64,000 nt of DNA from Thermoplasmatales archaeon. Its GTDB lineage: Archaea > Thermoplasmatota > Thermoplasmata > Thermoplasmatales > Thermoplasmataceae. The stretch lies in the NCBI GenBank assembly GCA_026127925.1, contig JAJSLM010000001.1:186001-250000 (forward strand), written 5' to 3'. How positions within the stretch are numbered: the first letter of the stretch is position 1; each line of letters begins with the position of its first letter. Below, piece by piece: positions 54,978 through 62,900 of this stretch. The position numbers and the translations under genes are program-made. The notes below the pieces were generated by a model, which was not told the DNA's origin, made no database searches, and saw only the letters and a program-made list of their open reading frames with translations.

Positions 54978-55964
54978 TTGAAGCGATGTCCATTGCATAA
55001 TCCAACCGTTTACGTTTCTCTGCAAATTACCTCAGCCTGTGAGTACAACTGTATGCATTGCATAATAGACTCAAAACATTTCCCTTCTCCAGATGAACTG
55101 TCTCTTGATGAGATAAAAACCATCATACATGAACTTTCAGTGGCAAAAGATATTTCCCCGGTGATAATTTTTACGGGTGGAGATCCCATGTTGCGAAAAG
55201 ATCTCAGGCAAATGATCAGCTTCTCTGTTAGCGAAAATATTCGTTACTATGTCATGCCTTCTGCATCTCCGTTGGTTTCCGGCGAATTCATGAACTTTTT
55301 GTTGGAAAATAACGCTTCCGGGATAATAATGAGCTTGGACGGAATCAATCCAAAGATTCACGATGCAATCCGTAGAAGTTTGGGCCTGCTTGATCTCACT
55401 GTTTATCTGCTGAGAGAGGCGAAAAAACATAGACTTCGAACTGTTGTTTCTACAACAGTCATGAAACAGAACATAACGAATCTGCCTGACATAGCGGTCT
55501 TTCTTCATGATCTCGGAATAACTGACTGGGCATTGATATTCTTAGTAAATAAAGGACGCGCAAGTTCCTTGGAATCTATTAATGACGTGGAAAAGAAAGC
55601 AGTGCTCCGCTGGTCGAGATCTTTATTGCAATCCGGTATCAATACTCAACTCCTTGGCCTCACGGAGCATGATTATCTCGCGCACCAAGCAGACGAAGAG
55701 TTGGAGCTAAAATCCACTGCGCTTTTCGACTTTCTGATTAAAAAAACTTCAAGAATTATTTATCCGGAAAATCTGAAAAGGTTTGCAGGTAAGGAGAGCG
55801 TGCCTAATGAATGGCTTGAAATGTATGTTTCCAGCAATGGGAAAGTTTATGATTCAGTATTCAGTGGAAACATGATTGGGGATGTACGAAGGGATAAATT
55901 CAAGAATCTCATATCTAGAGCGCTGGTAAACGAATCCAAATCGATCCTTAATGATCTCGAATAG
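54978..55964 (+). CDS. Radical SAM protein with cysteine-free SPASM-like tail
   Basis: 328 residues. The [4Fe-4S]/SAM motif is CEYNCMHC (Cys21, 25, 28), with FTGGDPMLRKD and IIMSLDGINPKIHDAIR placing it near the AhbC/AhbD-MoaA-like group (heme synthesis and peptide maturases). The C-terminal YVSSNGKVYDSVFSGNMIGD aligns with the point where SPASM domains carry cluster cysteines (PxGxVxPC), but no cysteine is present. The start is TTG 54978; an in-frame stop at 54954 rules out a longer N-terminus. Substrate unknown. Confidence 0.85.
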   Translation: MKRCPLHNPTVYVSLQITSACEYNCMHCIIDSKHFPSPDELSLDEIKTIIHELSVAKDISPVIIFTGGDPMLRKDLRQMISFSVSENIRYYVMPSASPLVSGEFMNFLLENNASGIIMSLDGINPKIHDAIRRSLGLLDLTVYLLREAKKHRLRTVVSTTVMKQNITNLPDIAVFLHDLGITDWALIFLVNKGRASSLESINDVEKKAVLRWSRSLLQSGINTQLLGLTEHDYLAHQADEELELKSTALFDFLIKKTSRIIYPENLKRFAGKESVPNEWLEMYVSSNGKVYDSVFSGNMIGDVRRDKFKNLISRALVNESKSILNDLE

Positions 55965-56069
55965 AATCAAGTGTAGATTAACTGGAGGAAAATTCCTGCA
56001 AGGTTCATAGATTTAACGTAACTTTTTTAACTGGTTTATTATTTTGTATAATCATAGGATTGAACAGAA

Positions 56070-56708
56070 TTGTCTGAAAAAAGCAAAGGAGCCCTCGAAG
56101 TAACAGTTTCGGTAAAGAGATCAGACTGTCTGGTCACGAATCTTATGTCGGAGATGAGTAGTGGCTGTTCAGTAGAACGCCTTAAGATTGGAAAGAATAC
56201 TACGATCCACAGAATTATTTGTTCAAACGATAATTTTGAAGACACCTATATTAGATTGAAAAAAATAAGTCTGAGCATTATAAGGGTCGGAAAGAACACG
56301 ATATGGGCTGAAGTTCCGAGTTGTTCCGCGTGCAGGTATTTTTCATCATCGGATGCGGTCGTGTTGGGAACACGAAATATAAAAGAAGATGTTGTTGCCT
56401 TTCGATTGCTCATTCAAAACTCATACAGGCTTAAAACTATAGAAAAGACGCTTGAGCTGAGCGGGCTCATGCCGAAGATTGAGGATATTTCGCTGGAGAG
56501 CTCTGACGTATTGACAGAAAGGGAAAAGGAAGTTCTGGAAGCAGCATATTCACACGGATATTTTGATTCCGATAGGAAAATGACTCTCACCGAAATTGCT
56601 GAATCCATGGGCGTGTCCGCTGCCTCCCTCTCCGATGTCCTAAGGCGCGGTACAAAAAAGGTAATCAAATACTATCTAGAAAATCTCCTTCTGGATGGAA
56701 AGAAATGA
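56070..56708 (+). CDS. Bat-type HTH (HTH_10) transcriptional regulator
   Basis: 212 residues from a TTG start. C-terminal HTH_10 domain as in halobacterial bacterio-opsin activator: LTEREKEVLEAAYSHGYFD, KMTLTEIAESMGVSAASLSD and VLRRGTKKVIKYYLE. The ~150-residue N-terminal sensor is not recognised but contains VPSCSACRYF, a CxxC pair that could bind metal or sense redox state. It follows the radical SAM gene by about 105 bp and may regulate that neighbourhood. Confidence 0.85.
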   Translation: MSEKSKGALEVTVSVKRSDCLVTNLMSEMSSGCSVERLKIGKNTTIHRIICSNDNFEDTYIRLKKISLSIIRVGKNTIWAEVPSCSACRYFSSSDAVVLGTRNIKEDVVAFRLLIQNSYRLKTIEKTLELSGLMPKIEDISLESSDVLTEREKEVLEAAYSHGYFDSDRKMTLTEIAESMGVSAASLSDVLRRGTKKVIKYYLENLLLDGKK

Positions 56709-56875
56709 AATACGGTGTGTTATGGGGGCGCATATCCTTCACCATCCCAAAAATGCTGTTTCGTTGTTGATAAACTAGAGAGAGCAGATGGTTTAATCTT
56801 GTTAAAATTTTTGAAAAAATTTCAATAATTAGTTGCTAAATTTATTAGCTACCAAGGAATATTGTATTGATATGT

Positions 56876-58105
56876 ATGGGGTTTCGATATTCTAACCTTT
56901 TGAGAAATATCAGGCCGTCTGAAATCAGGCAACTTTCCAAGTATGCAGCCTCTAAGGACATTATATCCTTTAGCGGCGGTATGCCAAATCCGTTGACCTT
57001 TCCCATAGGGGACATGGAGAAGATCATGGACGACGTTCTTGAGGAGAGCGGCGACATTGCACTTCAGTATGGCAATACTGGTGGTCTCGACGCCTTGAAA
57101 TCTGAGATTAAGAGGCTTATAAAAGAGACAGAAAACATAAACGTTGACGAGCAGGAAATAATCGTTACTTCAGGTTCCCAGCAGGGCCTCTACGAGCTTG
57201 GGAAAATACTTGTCAATCCCGGAGAGCCTATCATAACTGAAGAACCGACATATGTTGGTGCTATCTCAGCATTTGACGCGAATCTTGTCGATTTTCATTC
57301 CATAGATATGGATGAAGAGGGGATGAGAACTGATCTGACGGAAGACGTGGTGAAGAAGCTTGTTGCAGAAGGTCATCCTCCAAAGTTCATATACGTAATC
57401 CCGACATTTCAAAACCCAACCGGAATTACTATGAACGAGGATAGAAGAAAACACATTTTAGAAATAGCCTCACGATATGATATCCCGGTAATAGAGGACA
57501 ACCCCTACGGTGAACTTCGATTCTCCGGACGGAGAATGCCCACTCTGAAAAGTTTAGATCAAGAAGGGCGGGTTATTTATCTTGGAACGTTTTCTAAGAT
57601 CATGTGTCCCGGCCTGAGAATTGGATATACTGTGGCCCCAACCGAGTTAATCTCAAAGATCAATCTGCTTAAGCAGGCACTTGATCTCTCGTCCAGCACT
57701 TTCTCTCAGTTTGTTGCCTGGCAGTACTTGAAAAGGGACATCCACAAGAAGCAGATACCAAAATCTATAGTGTTATACCGCAAATTGAAAGACACCATGC
57801 TGGATGCGCTAAATGAATATTTTCCGGAAGGTTCCTCTTGGTCCAAGCCAGATGGTGGTATGTTTCTTTGGGCTACTGTTGATCCATCAATTAACACGAC
57901 TGAGATGTTAAAGGAAGCCTTGCAAAGTGGTGTCATATATGTGAGCGGAAATGCTTTCTCTCCTGCAAAGAAGCAGTGGAACAGTATGAGGTTGAATTAT
58001 ACCTTCTCAGATGAAGCTGCTATCAGCTCCGGTATCCGTAAATTATCCGAACTGCTGAAGAAAAAGCTTTCTTATAACGAACAAGTATCTTCTGCGGGAA
58101 AATGA
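56876..58105 (+). CDS. LysN-like PLP aminotransferase (fold type I)
   Basis: 409 residues from ATG 56876 (MGFRYSNLLRNIRPSEIRQL). Features: ISFSGGMPNPLTFP, VTSGSQQGLYELGKIL, IPTFQNPTGITM, VIEDNPYGELRF and the PLP lysine in LGTFSKIMCPGLRIGY, with MRLNYTF at the end. This is the 2-aminoadipate/branched-chain or alanine-glyoxylate aminotransferase subgroup (LysN type). Lysine-pathway neighbours are absent, so the amino acid is not fixed. Its stop overlaps the next gene by ATGA. Confidence 0.9.
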   Translation: MGFRYSNLLRNIRPSEIRQLSKYAASKDIISFSGGMPNPLTFPIGDMEKIMDDVLEESGDIALQYGNTGGLDALKSEIKRLIKETENINVDEQEIIVTSGSQQGLYELGKILVNPGEPIITEEPTYVGAISAFDANLVDFHSIDMDEEGMRTDLTEDVVKKLVAEGHPPKFIYVIPTFQNPTGITMNEDRRKHILEIASRYDIPVIEDNPYGELRFSGRRMPTLKSLDQEGRVIYLGTFSKIMCPGLRIGYTVAPTELISKINLLKQALDLSSSTFSQFVAWQYLKRDIHKKQIPKSIVLYRKLKDTMLDALNEYFPEGSSWSKPDGGMFLWATVDPSINTTEMLKEALQSGVIYVSGNAFSPAKKQWNSMRLNYTFSDEAAISSGIRKLSELLKKKLSYNEQVSSAGK

Positions 58106-59088
58106 GGGCTGTTCTGGGGGGTACATTCTCGAGGCTGCATCTTGGCCACAAAGCCATGATCGATGCGGCTTTCAACGTAGCTGATGAAGTGATAGTTGGA
58201 CTTACATCGGATAAGTATTTAAAGTCCCACAAATATTATCGTGCTCCAACCTACGGCTACAGGAAAGCAAGACTGGAGAAATATCTGTCTAAATTTAAAA
58301 GGTCATACTCTATTTACCCCCTTGACACCAAATACGGCAGCACGCTTTCCAGCAACGACTATGATTTTATCATCGTCTCGGAGGAGACTAAAAAAGTCGC
58401 ATTAGACATAAACAAGAAGAGAACAGAGGCAGGTCTAAAACCCCTAACTATAGTATCTGTTCCAATTGTCCTAGCAGAGGACCTTTTCCCCCTGAGTTCA
58501 ACAAGGATACTGAACCATGAAGTCAGATCAAATGGGCATAGGATATTGCCTGTAAGAATCGGTATCGCAACACAAAACGATCTTAAGGTTAACAGTGCCA
58601 GTTTATTCTTCAAAAGCATAATGAAAAATTTCATCGTAGAGAAGATCGACAAATATGATCTCGATACGGATCAACCACTCGCGAACGATACACAGAGAAT
58701 GGCGCTAAAGAGGGCACAAAAGGCGCTTGGAGACAGAGACTATGGATTAGGTATTGAATCTGGTGTCTACAGGGATCCGGTGACAGGAAAATCGCTGGAT
58801 TTCCATTGTTGCATTGTTGTTGACAGATACTCTAGGGCGACTGTAGGGTACAGCAGCGGCTTCGAGGTGCCTGAAAATATAGTATATTTAATAAAGAATG
58901 GCAAAAACGAATCAGATGCTTTTAAGGTTCTTTATGGTGAAAACAACATAGGAAACAAAGAAGGAATTGTTGGGGAAATCTCCAGAACAAAAGTTGTCAG
59001 GGAGCAGTTAATCATAGAGTCCATAAGGAACGCTTTTATTCCGCGTATCGGTCCTTCTTTTTATGACATGGACTTGAAAGTTCTCTGA
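58102..59088 (+). CDS. coaD: Fused phosphopantetheine adenylyltransferase and DUF84 NTP phosphatase
   Basis: 328 residues in two domains. Residues 1-~150: archaeal/eukaryal-type PPAT, with GGTFSRLHLGHKAM (the HxGH nucleotidyl-transfer site) and LFPLSSTRI, making dephospho-CoA. Residues ~152-328: DUF84 inosine/xanthosine triphosphatase fold, starting VRIGIATQNDLKV and including DYGLGIESGVYRDP and NIGNKEGIVGEISRTKVVREQ, which would remove damaged purine triphosphates. Such fusions are known in Thermoplasmatales. The ATG overlaps the aminotransferase stop. Confidence 0.92.
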   Translation: MRAVLGGTFSRLHLGHKAMIDAAFNVADEVIVGLTSDKYLKSHKYYRAPTYGYRKARLEKYLSKFKRSYSIYPLDTKYGSTLSSNDYDFIIVSEETKKVALDINKKRTEAGLKPLTIVSVPIVLAEDLFPLSSTRILNHEVRSNGHRILPVRIGIATQNDLKVNSASLFFKSIMKNFIVEKIDKYDLDTDQPLANDTQRMALKRAQKALGDRDYGLGIESGVYRDPVTGKSLDFHCCIVVDRYSRATVGYSSGFEVPENIVYLIKNGKNESDAFKVLYGENNIGNKEGIVGEISRTKVVREQLIIESIRNAFIPRIGPSFYDMDLKVL

Positions 59089-59163
59089 TCCATTGAGTCA
59101 AGCTCTCCCCAAAAGCTACTTAATGGTTAAGTAATAGTTATACATATTTGAATTGGAGAGAGC

Positions 59164-59463
59164 ATGGTAACCAAGGAAGAGATATTAGAGCAGCTTAAGC
59201 AGGTCTCAGATCCAGAGATTGGGATGGACATAGTCAACTTAGGCTTGGTTTACGATATTCAGATTAACGGAGACAGAGTTTATATAAAAATGACAATGAC
59301 GGCTCCAACCTGTCCGGTTACGCCGTGGATCCTTTCACAGGCTCAAACGATTGTGGAGAACATGGAAGGTGTTGAAGCCGCCGATGTGGAACTCGTATGG
59401 GAACCTCCTTGGAATCCATCAATGATGACTGATGAAGCTAAGGAAGCTCTAAATATGGGATAA
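59164..59463 (+). CDS. MIP18/DUF59-family iron-sulfur assembly protein
   Basis: 99 residues. The family motif VSDPEIGMDIVNLGLVYDI (residues ~16-34) and TMTAPTCPVTPWI with the functionally important cysteine, then VELVWEPPWNPSMMTDEAK. Members (SufT, PaaD-like) assist iron-sulfur cluster delivery. A single gene with a leader of a few dozen bases; it ends 2 bp before the convergent acetate-transporter stop. Confidence 0.93.
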   Translation: MVTKEEILEQLKQVSDPEIGMDIVNLGLVYDIQINGDRVYIKMTMTAPTCPVTPWILSQAQTIVENMEGVEAADVELVWEPPWNPSMMTDEAKEALNMG

Positions 59464-59465
59464 AT

Positions 59466-60077
59466 TTATTTTTTCCTGCGATGTATCCCCGGTCCTGTCG
59501 GTACGGTATTCGGTCTTATTGAATTTATGATTATAGCGAAGCTTGTATAAGAGGCGAAGAACGCGGCAAAGATTCCCATGTATCCGCCGACATGTGTTAA
59601 TGTAATATTTGTGTAAATTGCTCCAAGACCCAGAAGCACGAAAGTTAGCCACAGTGTCAGGAATGTAAGATTTAGGGACACATTTGCCATCATCGCCCCT
59701 CCCCACATGTATAGCGTAAATATTCCCCAAAGGATCAGTGCCCATCCAATAGCGAAAGCAGGTGGCGCAACAACCAGGTGAGCAGCAGGCAATATATTCA
59801 ACAGTGCATAGAATTCCCAAAAAGCACCATAGCTGGTGAACGCGGTAAAGCCAAACGTGTTGCCGCGTCGCATTTCCCAAGACCCTGCTATGAGCTGGGC
59901 AAGTCCACCATAGGCGATCGCAAGCGGAACTACCACACTTACGCTTGTTCCTCCGAGAAATCCCGCGTTGACAAAGCTCAATAAAAAGGTCGTAAAAGCG
60001 AAACCAGCCAGACCAAGTGGGGCTGGATCAGCCATGAGCGCCTTATCGAACAAGCCGTGTTCCGGAAAATCCGTCAT
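59466..60077 (-). CDS. satP: Acetate/succinate transporter, SatP/GPR1-FUN34-YaaH family
   Basis: 203 residues, six membrane helices. The hallmark NPxPLGL motif appears as ADPAPLGLAGF near residue 16; GGLAQLIAGSWEMRRGNTFG and FTSYGAFW are also typical. It imports acetate (or succinate) with protons. GGAGGT precedes the ATG at 60077. Divergent from acetyl-CoA synthetase, so uptake and activation of acetate are encoded back to back and probably co-regulated. Confidence 0.93.
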   Translation of the reverse strand: MTDFPEHGLFDKALMADPAPLGLAGFAFTTFLLSFVNAGFLGGTSVSVVVPLAIAYGGLAQLIAGSWEMRRGNTFGFTAFTSYGAFWEFYALLNILPAAHLVVAPPAFAIGWALILWGIFTLYMWGGAMMANVSLNLTFLTLWLTFVLLGLGAIYTNITLTHVGGYMGIFAAFFASYTSFAIIINSIRPNTVPTGPGIHRRKK

Positions 60078-60200
60078 ATTTATTTACCTCCGATTTGCAT
60101 AAAAAGTTAACTGAGATCTTTATTTAAAAGTTTGCAATACCATATTTCTCAAAGAATTCGATCAACAAATAATATATATCTTTATCAATTACAGTTAATC

Positions 60201-62147
60201 ATGACAGAAGCAGAAGATGAAATTATAACTTTGCCGGTGGATGAAAGGTACCATACAGCGATAGAATCATACAAAAAGGTATATAAGGAATCCTTGGAGC
60301 AACCTGAAACTTTCTGGAATCGTGAAGCAGGCATAATAGACTGGTTCAAGAAATGGGATAAGGTACTGGACGATTCTAATCCACCATTCTTCAGGTGGTT
60401 CGTCAACGGAAAACTAAACGCTTCTTATAATGCGGTTGACAGGCATGTACTTGGTGGAAAGCGAAATAAAGTGGCTTATATCTGGGTTGCTGAGAACGGT
60501 GACGAGAAGATTGTTTCATATGACGGTTTATATTATCGTGTCAATAATTTTGCAAAGGCCCTTCTCGACATGGGGATAAAGAAAGGAGATCGAATTATTC
60601 TTTACATGCCTATGATCCTGGAAGCACCTGTTGCCATGCTTGCTGCTGCACGTATAGGTGCAACGTTTTCATTCGTTTTCGCTGGATTTGGTGCCTCTGC
60701 GCTTGCAGAAAGAATCAATGATTCTCGGGCAACACTCGTCGTTACTGCAGACGGCTCGTTCCGTGCAGGGAAAATTGTAAAATTGAAAGAGATCGTTGAT
60801 GAGGCCCTTACGATGTCATCAACGGTCAAGACAGTCGTCGTGGTTAAAAGGACCGGTAAAGATGTCCCGATGCAAGAGGGGAGAGATGTATGGTGGGATG
60901 ACGTTATGGGTCATGGGGCCAATTACGTGAAGCCAGAAGAAATGGATGCAAACGACCCACTGTATATCCTCTATACCTCAGGCACAACCGGAAAGCCAAA
61001 GGGTGTAGTTCACTCTACAGGTGGCTATTCTGTATGGGTTGCGAATACGCTGAAATGGGCATTTAATCCTGGTGACGATGACAGATGGTGGTGCGCTGCC
61101 GATATAGGTTGGGTTACAGGACACAGCTATATTGTTTTCGCTCCTCTCTTTCTTGGCCTGACATCGATAATCTATGAGGGTGCAATAACGTATCCTGCGC
61201 CCGATAGGCTGTGGGAAATAATCGAGAAGTACAGGGTGAACATGCTGTACACTTCGCCTACAGCGATCAGGACTCTGATGAGATATGGCACAAAATACCC
61301 GAAGATGCACGATCTCAGCACGTTGAAGGTCCTTGGAACCGTAGGTGAGCCGATAAATCCAGCAGCATGGAAATGGTATTTTGAGAATATAGGAGATTCA
61401 AAAACCCCGATCATCGACACGTACTGGCAGACAGAAACCGGTGGCTTTGTGATATCTCCCTCAAATGGACTCGGTCTTTCTCCGCTAAAACCAGGATCGG
61501 CAACATTTCCCGTCCCGGGAATTGATCCAACCATTCTTGACGAGAATGGCAAAGAGGTAAAAACCGGTCAAAAAGGATTCCTGGTTTTCAGGAAACCGTG
61601 GCCCGGTATGTTCATGACATTGAACAACGACGATGAGAGGTATAAAGAGGTGTACTTCAAAAAATATGGCATGTATTATACAGGGGATTATTCCGTCAAC
61701 GATCACGACGGTTACTTCTGGTTGCTTGGTCGTGCCGACGAGGTACTGAAGGTCTCCGGTCACCGACTAGGCACCATTGAGATTGAGGACGCATTGATAT
61801 CTTCCAACGAAGTTGCAGAATCCGCTGTTTTTGGCCGTCCCCATGAAGTGAAAGGTGACGCGATCATTGCTTTCGTGGTCCTGAAGGAAGGAGAGGGAGG
61901 TGATGGCGACATTGTTTCCAAACTGAGGAACCATGTAAGGGAAACACTTGGACCTATTTACACGCCAGACGAAATTCATGTTGTAGGTGCCCTTCCCAAG
62001 ACAAGGAGTGGCAAGATCATGCGAAGAGTCGTTAAAGCAGTATTTCTCAATCAGGTTCCTGGAGACATTAGCACCTTGGAAAATTCGGTTTCTGTGGACG
62101 AGATCAAATCGGCTATAGAACTTGTAAAGAGAGAAACATCTCTCTAG
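60201..62147 (+). CDS. acs: Acetyl-CoA synthetase (AMP-forming)
   Basis: 648 residues from ATG 60201 (MTEAEDEII); the longer in-frame ATG at 60132 lies in the promoter region. Motifs: YTSGTTGKPKGVVHS (AMP binding), CAADIGWVTGHSYIV, DTYWQTETGG, YYTGDYSVNDHDGYFW, VLKVSGHRLG and the acetylation-regulated lysine in TRSGKIMRRV. Activates acetate (or propionate) for entry into central metabolism. Divergent from the acetate transporter. Confidence 0.96.
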   Translation: MTEAEDEIITLPVDERYHTAIESYKKVYKESLEQPETFWNREAGIIDWFKKWDKVLDDSNPPFFRWFVNGKLNASYNAVDRHVLGGKRNKVAYIWVAENGDEKIVSYDGLYYRVNNFAKALLDMGIKKGDRIILYMPMILEAPVAMLAAARIGATFSFVFAGFGASALAERINDSRATLVVTADGSFRAGKIVKLKEIVDEALTMSSTVKTVVVVKRTGKDVPMQEGRDVWWDDVMGHGANYVKPEEMDANDPLYILYTSGTTGKPKGVVHSTGGYSVWVANTLKWAFNPGDDDRWWCAADIGWVTGHSYIVFAPLFLGLTSIIYEGAITYPAPDRLWEIIEKYRVNMLYTSPTAIRTLMRYGTKYPKMHDLSTLKVLGTVGEPINPAAWKWYFENIGDSKTPIIDTYWQTETGGFVISPSNGLGLSPLKPGSATFPVPGIDPTILDENGKEVKTGQKGFLVFRKPWPGMFMTLNNDDERYKEVYFKKYGMYYTGDYSVNDHDGYFWLLGRADEVLKVSGHRLGTIEIEDALISSNEVAESAVFGRPHEVKGDAIIAFVVLKEGEGGDGDIVSKLRNHVRETLGPIYTPDEIHVVGALPKTRSGKIMRRVVKAVFLNQVPGDISTLENSVSVDEIKSAIELVKRETSL

Positions 62148-62248
62148 AACAACTTTACTGCAAATTAGGCATAAAGCCCAGAGTCGTAAAATGAGCAGCT
62201 ATAGCTTTGATTTTGGTATACGCAGAGAGCAGTGGAATCTGAATCAGG

Positions 62249-62267
62249 TTTAAATACTATTTAAATA
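62249..62267 (+). promoter_or_regulatory. Tandem TATA boxes of the tbp gene
   Basis: Two perfect TTTAAATA boxes at 62249-62256 and 62260-62267, 11 bp apart (about one helical turn). The downstream box predicts a start at or next to the ATG (62288), i.e. a leaderless transcript. Paired boxes before the gene for the protein that binds them suggest tuning of TBP level by TBP itself. Confidence 0.6.
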
Positions 62268-62287
62268 TCTCCCTCAAGTGTTTATAT

Positions 62288-62842
62288 ATGAGTGAACGTG
62301 AAAAAATTACCGTCGAAAATATAGTTGCTTCAACCTCTCTGGCTGAACATCTTGATTTGAGTAGAATCGCCCTGGCGCTGGATGGTTCTGAATATGAGCC
62401 GGAGCAGTTTCCAGGATTGATTTACAGACTGCACGAACCTAAGACAGCAGTCCTGATATTCAGGAGTGGAAAGGTAAATTGTACGGGTGCGAAAAACCTA
62501 GCAAATGTTAAGAAAACAATAGATATCATTATTAGCAAGTTAAAAAAGGCAGGGATCAAGGTTACTGATAAACCTGAGATTGTTGTTCAGAATATAGTCG
62601 CGGTTTATGATCTTGAATCCGAACTCAATCTAACAGACATAGCCATGTCATTGGGTTTGGAGAATGTCGAGTATGAGCCTGAGCAATTCCCGGGCTTGGT
62701 TTACAGGGTCGAAGAACCTCGTGTTGTTCTTCTCTTGTTCGGTTCCGGAAAGGTAGTATGCACCGGTGCGAAGGAAGAGAGTGAGATCGAGCAGGCTGTA
62801 ACAAAAGTGAAGAAAGAGCTGCAAAAAGTCGGTTTGATCTAG
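62288..62842 (+). CDS. tbp: TATA-binding protein
   Basis: General transcription factor that bends the TATA box. 184 residues in two direct repeats: VENIVASTSLAEHLDL to KKAGI (residues ~7-90) and VQNIVAVYDLESELNL to QKVGL (~98-184). Each has YEPEQFPGL(I/V)YR and the GSGK...CTGAK core with phenylalanines that wedge into DNA. Normal archaeal length. Preceded by tandem TATA boxes and probably leaderless. Confidence 0.97.
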   Translation: MSEREKITVENIVASTSLAEHLDLSRIALALDGSEYEPEQFPGLIYRLHEPKTAVLIFRSGKVNCTGAKNLANVKKTIDIIISKLKKAGIKVTDKPEIVVQNIVAVYDLESELNLTDIAMSLGLENVEYEPEQFPGLVYRVEEPRVVLLLFGSGKVVCTGAKEESEIEQAVTKVKKELQKVGLI

Positions 62843-62900
62843 ACCGAATGCATCTAAAGACACTTTACATTCGGAAATTAAAAATCGTAATTGAAAATTC

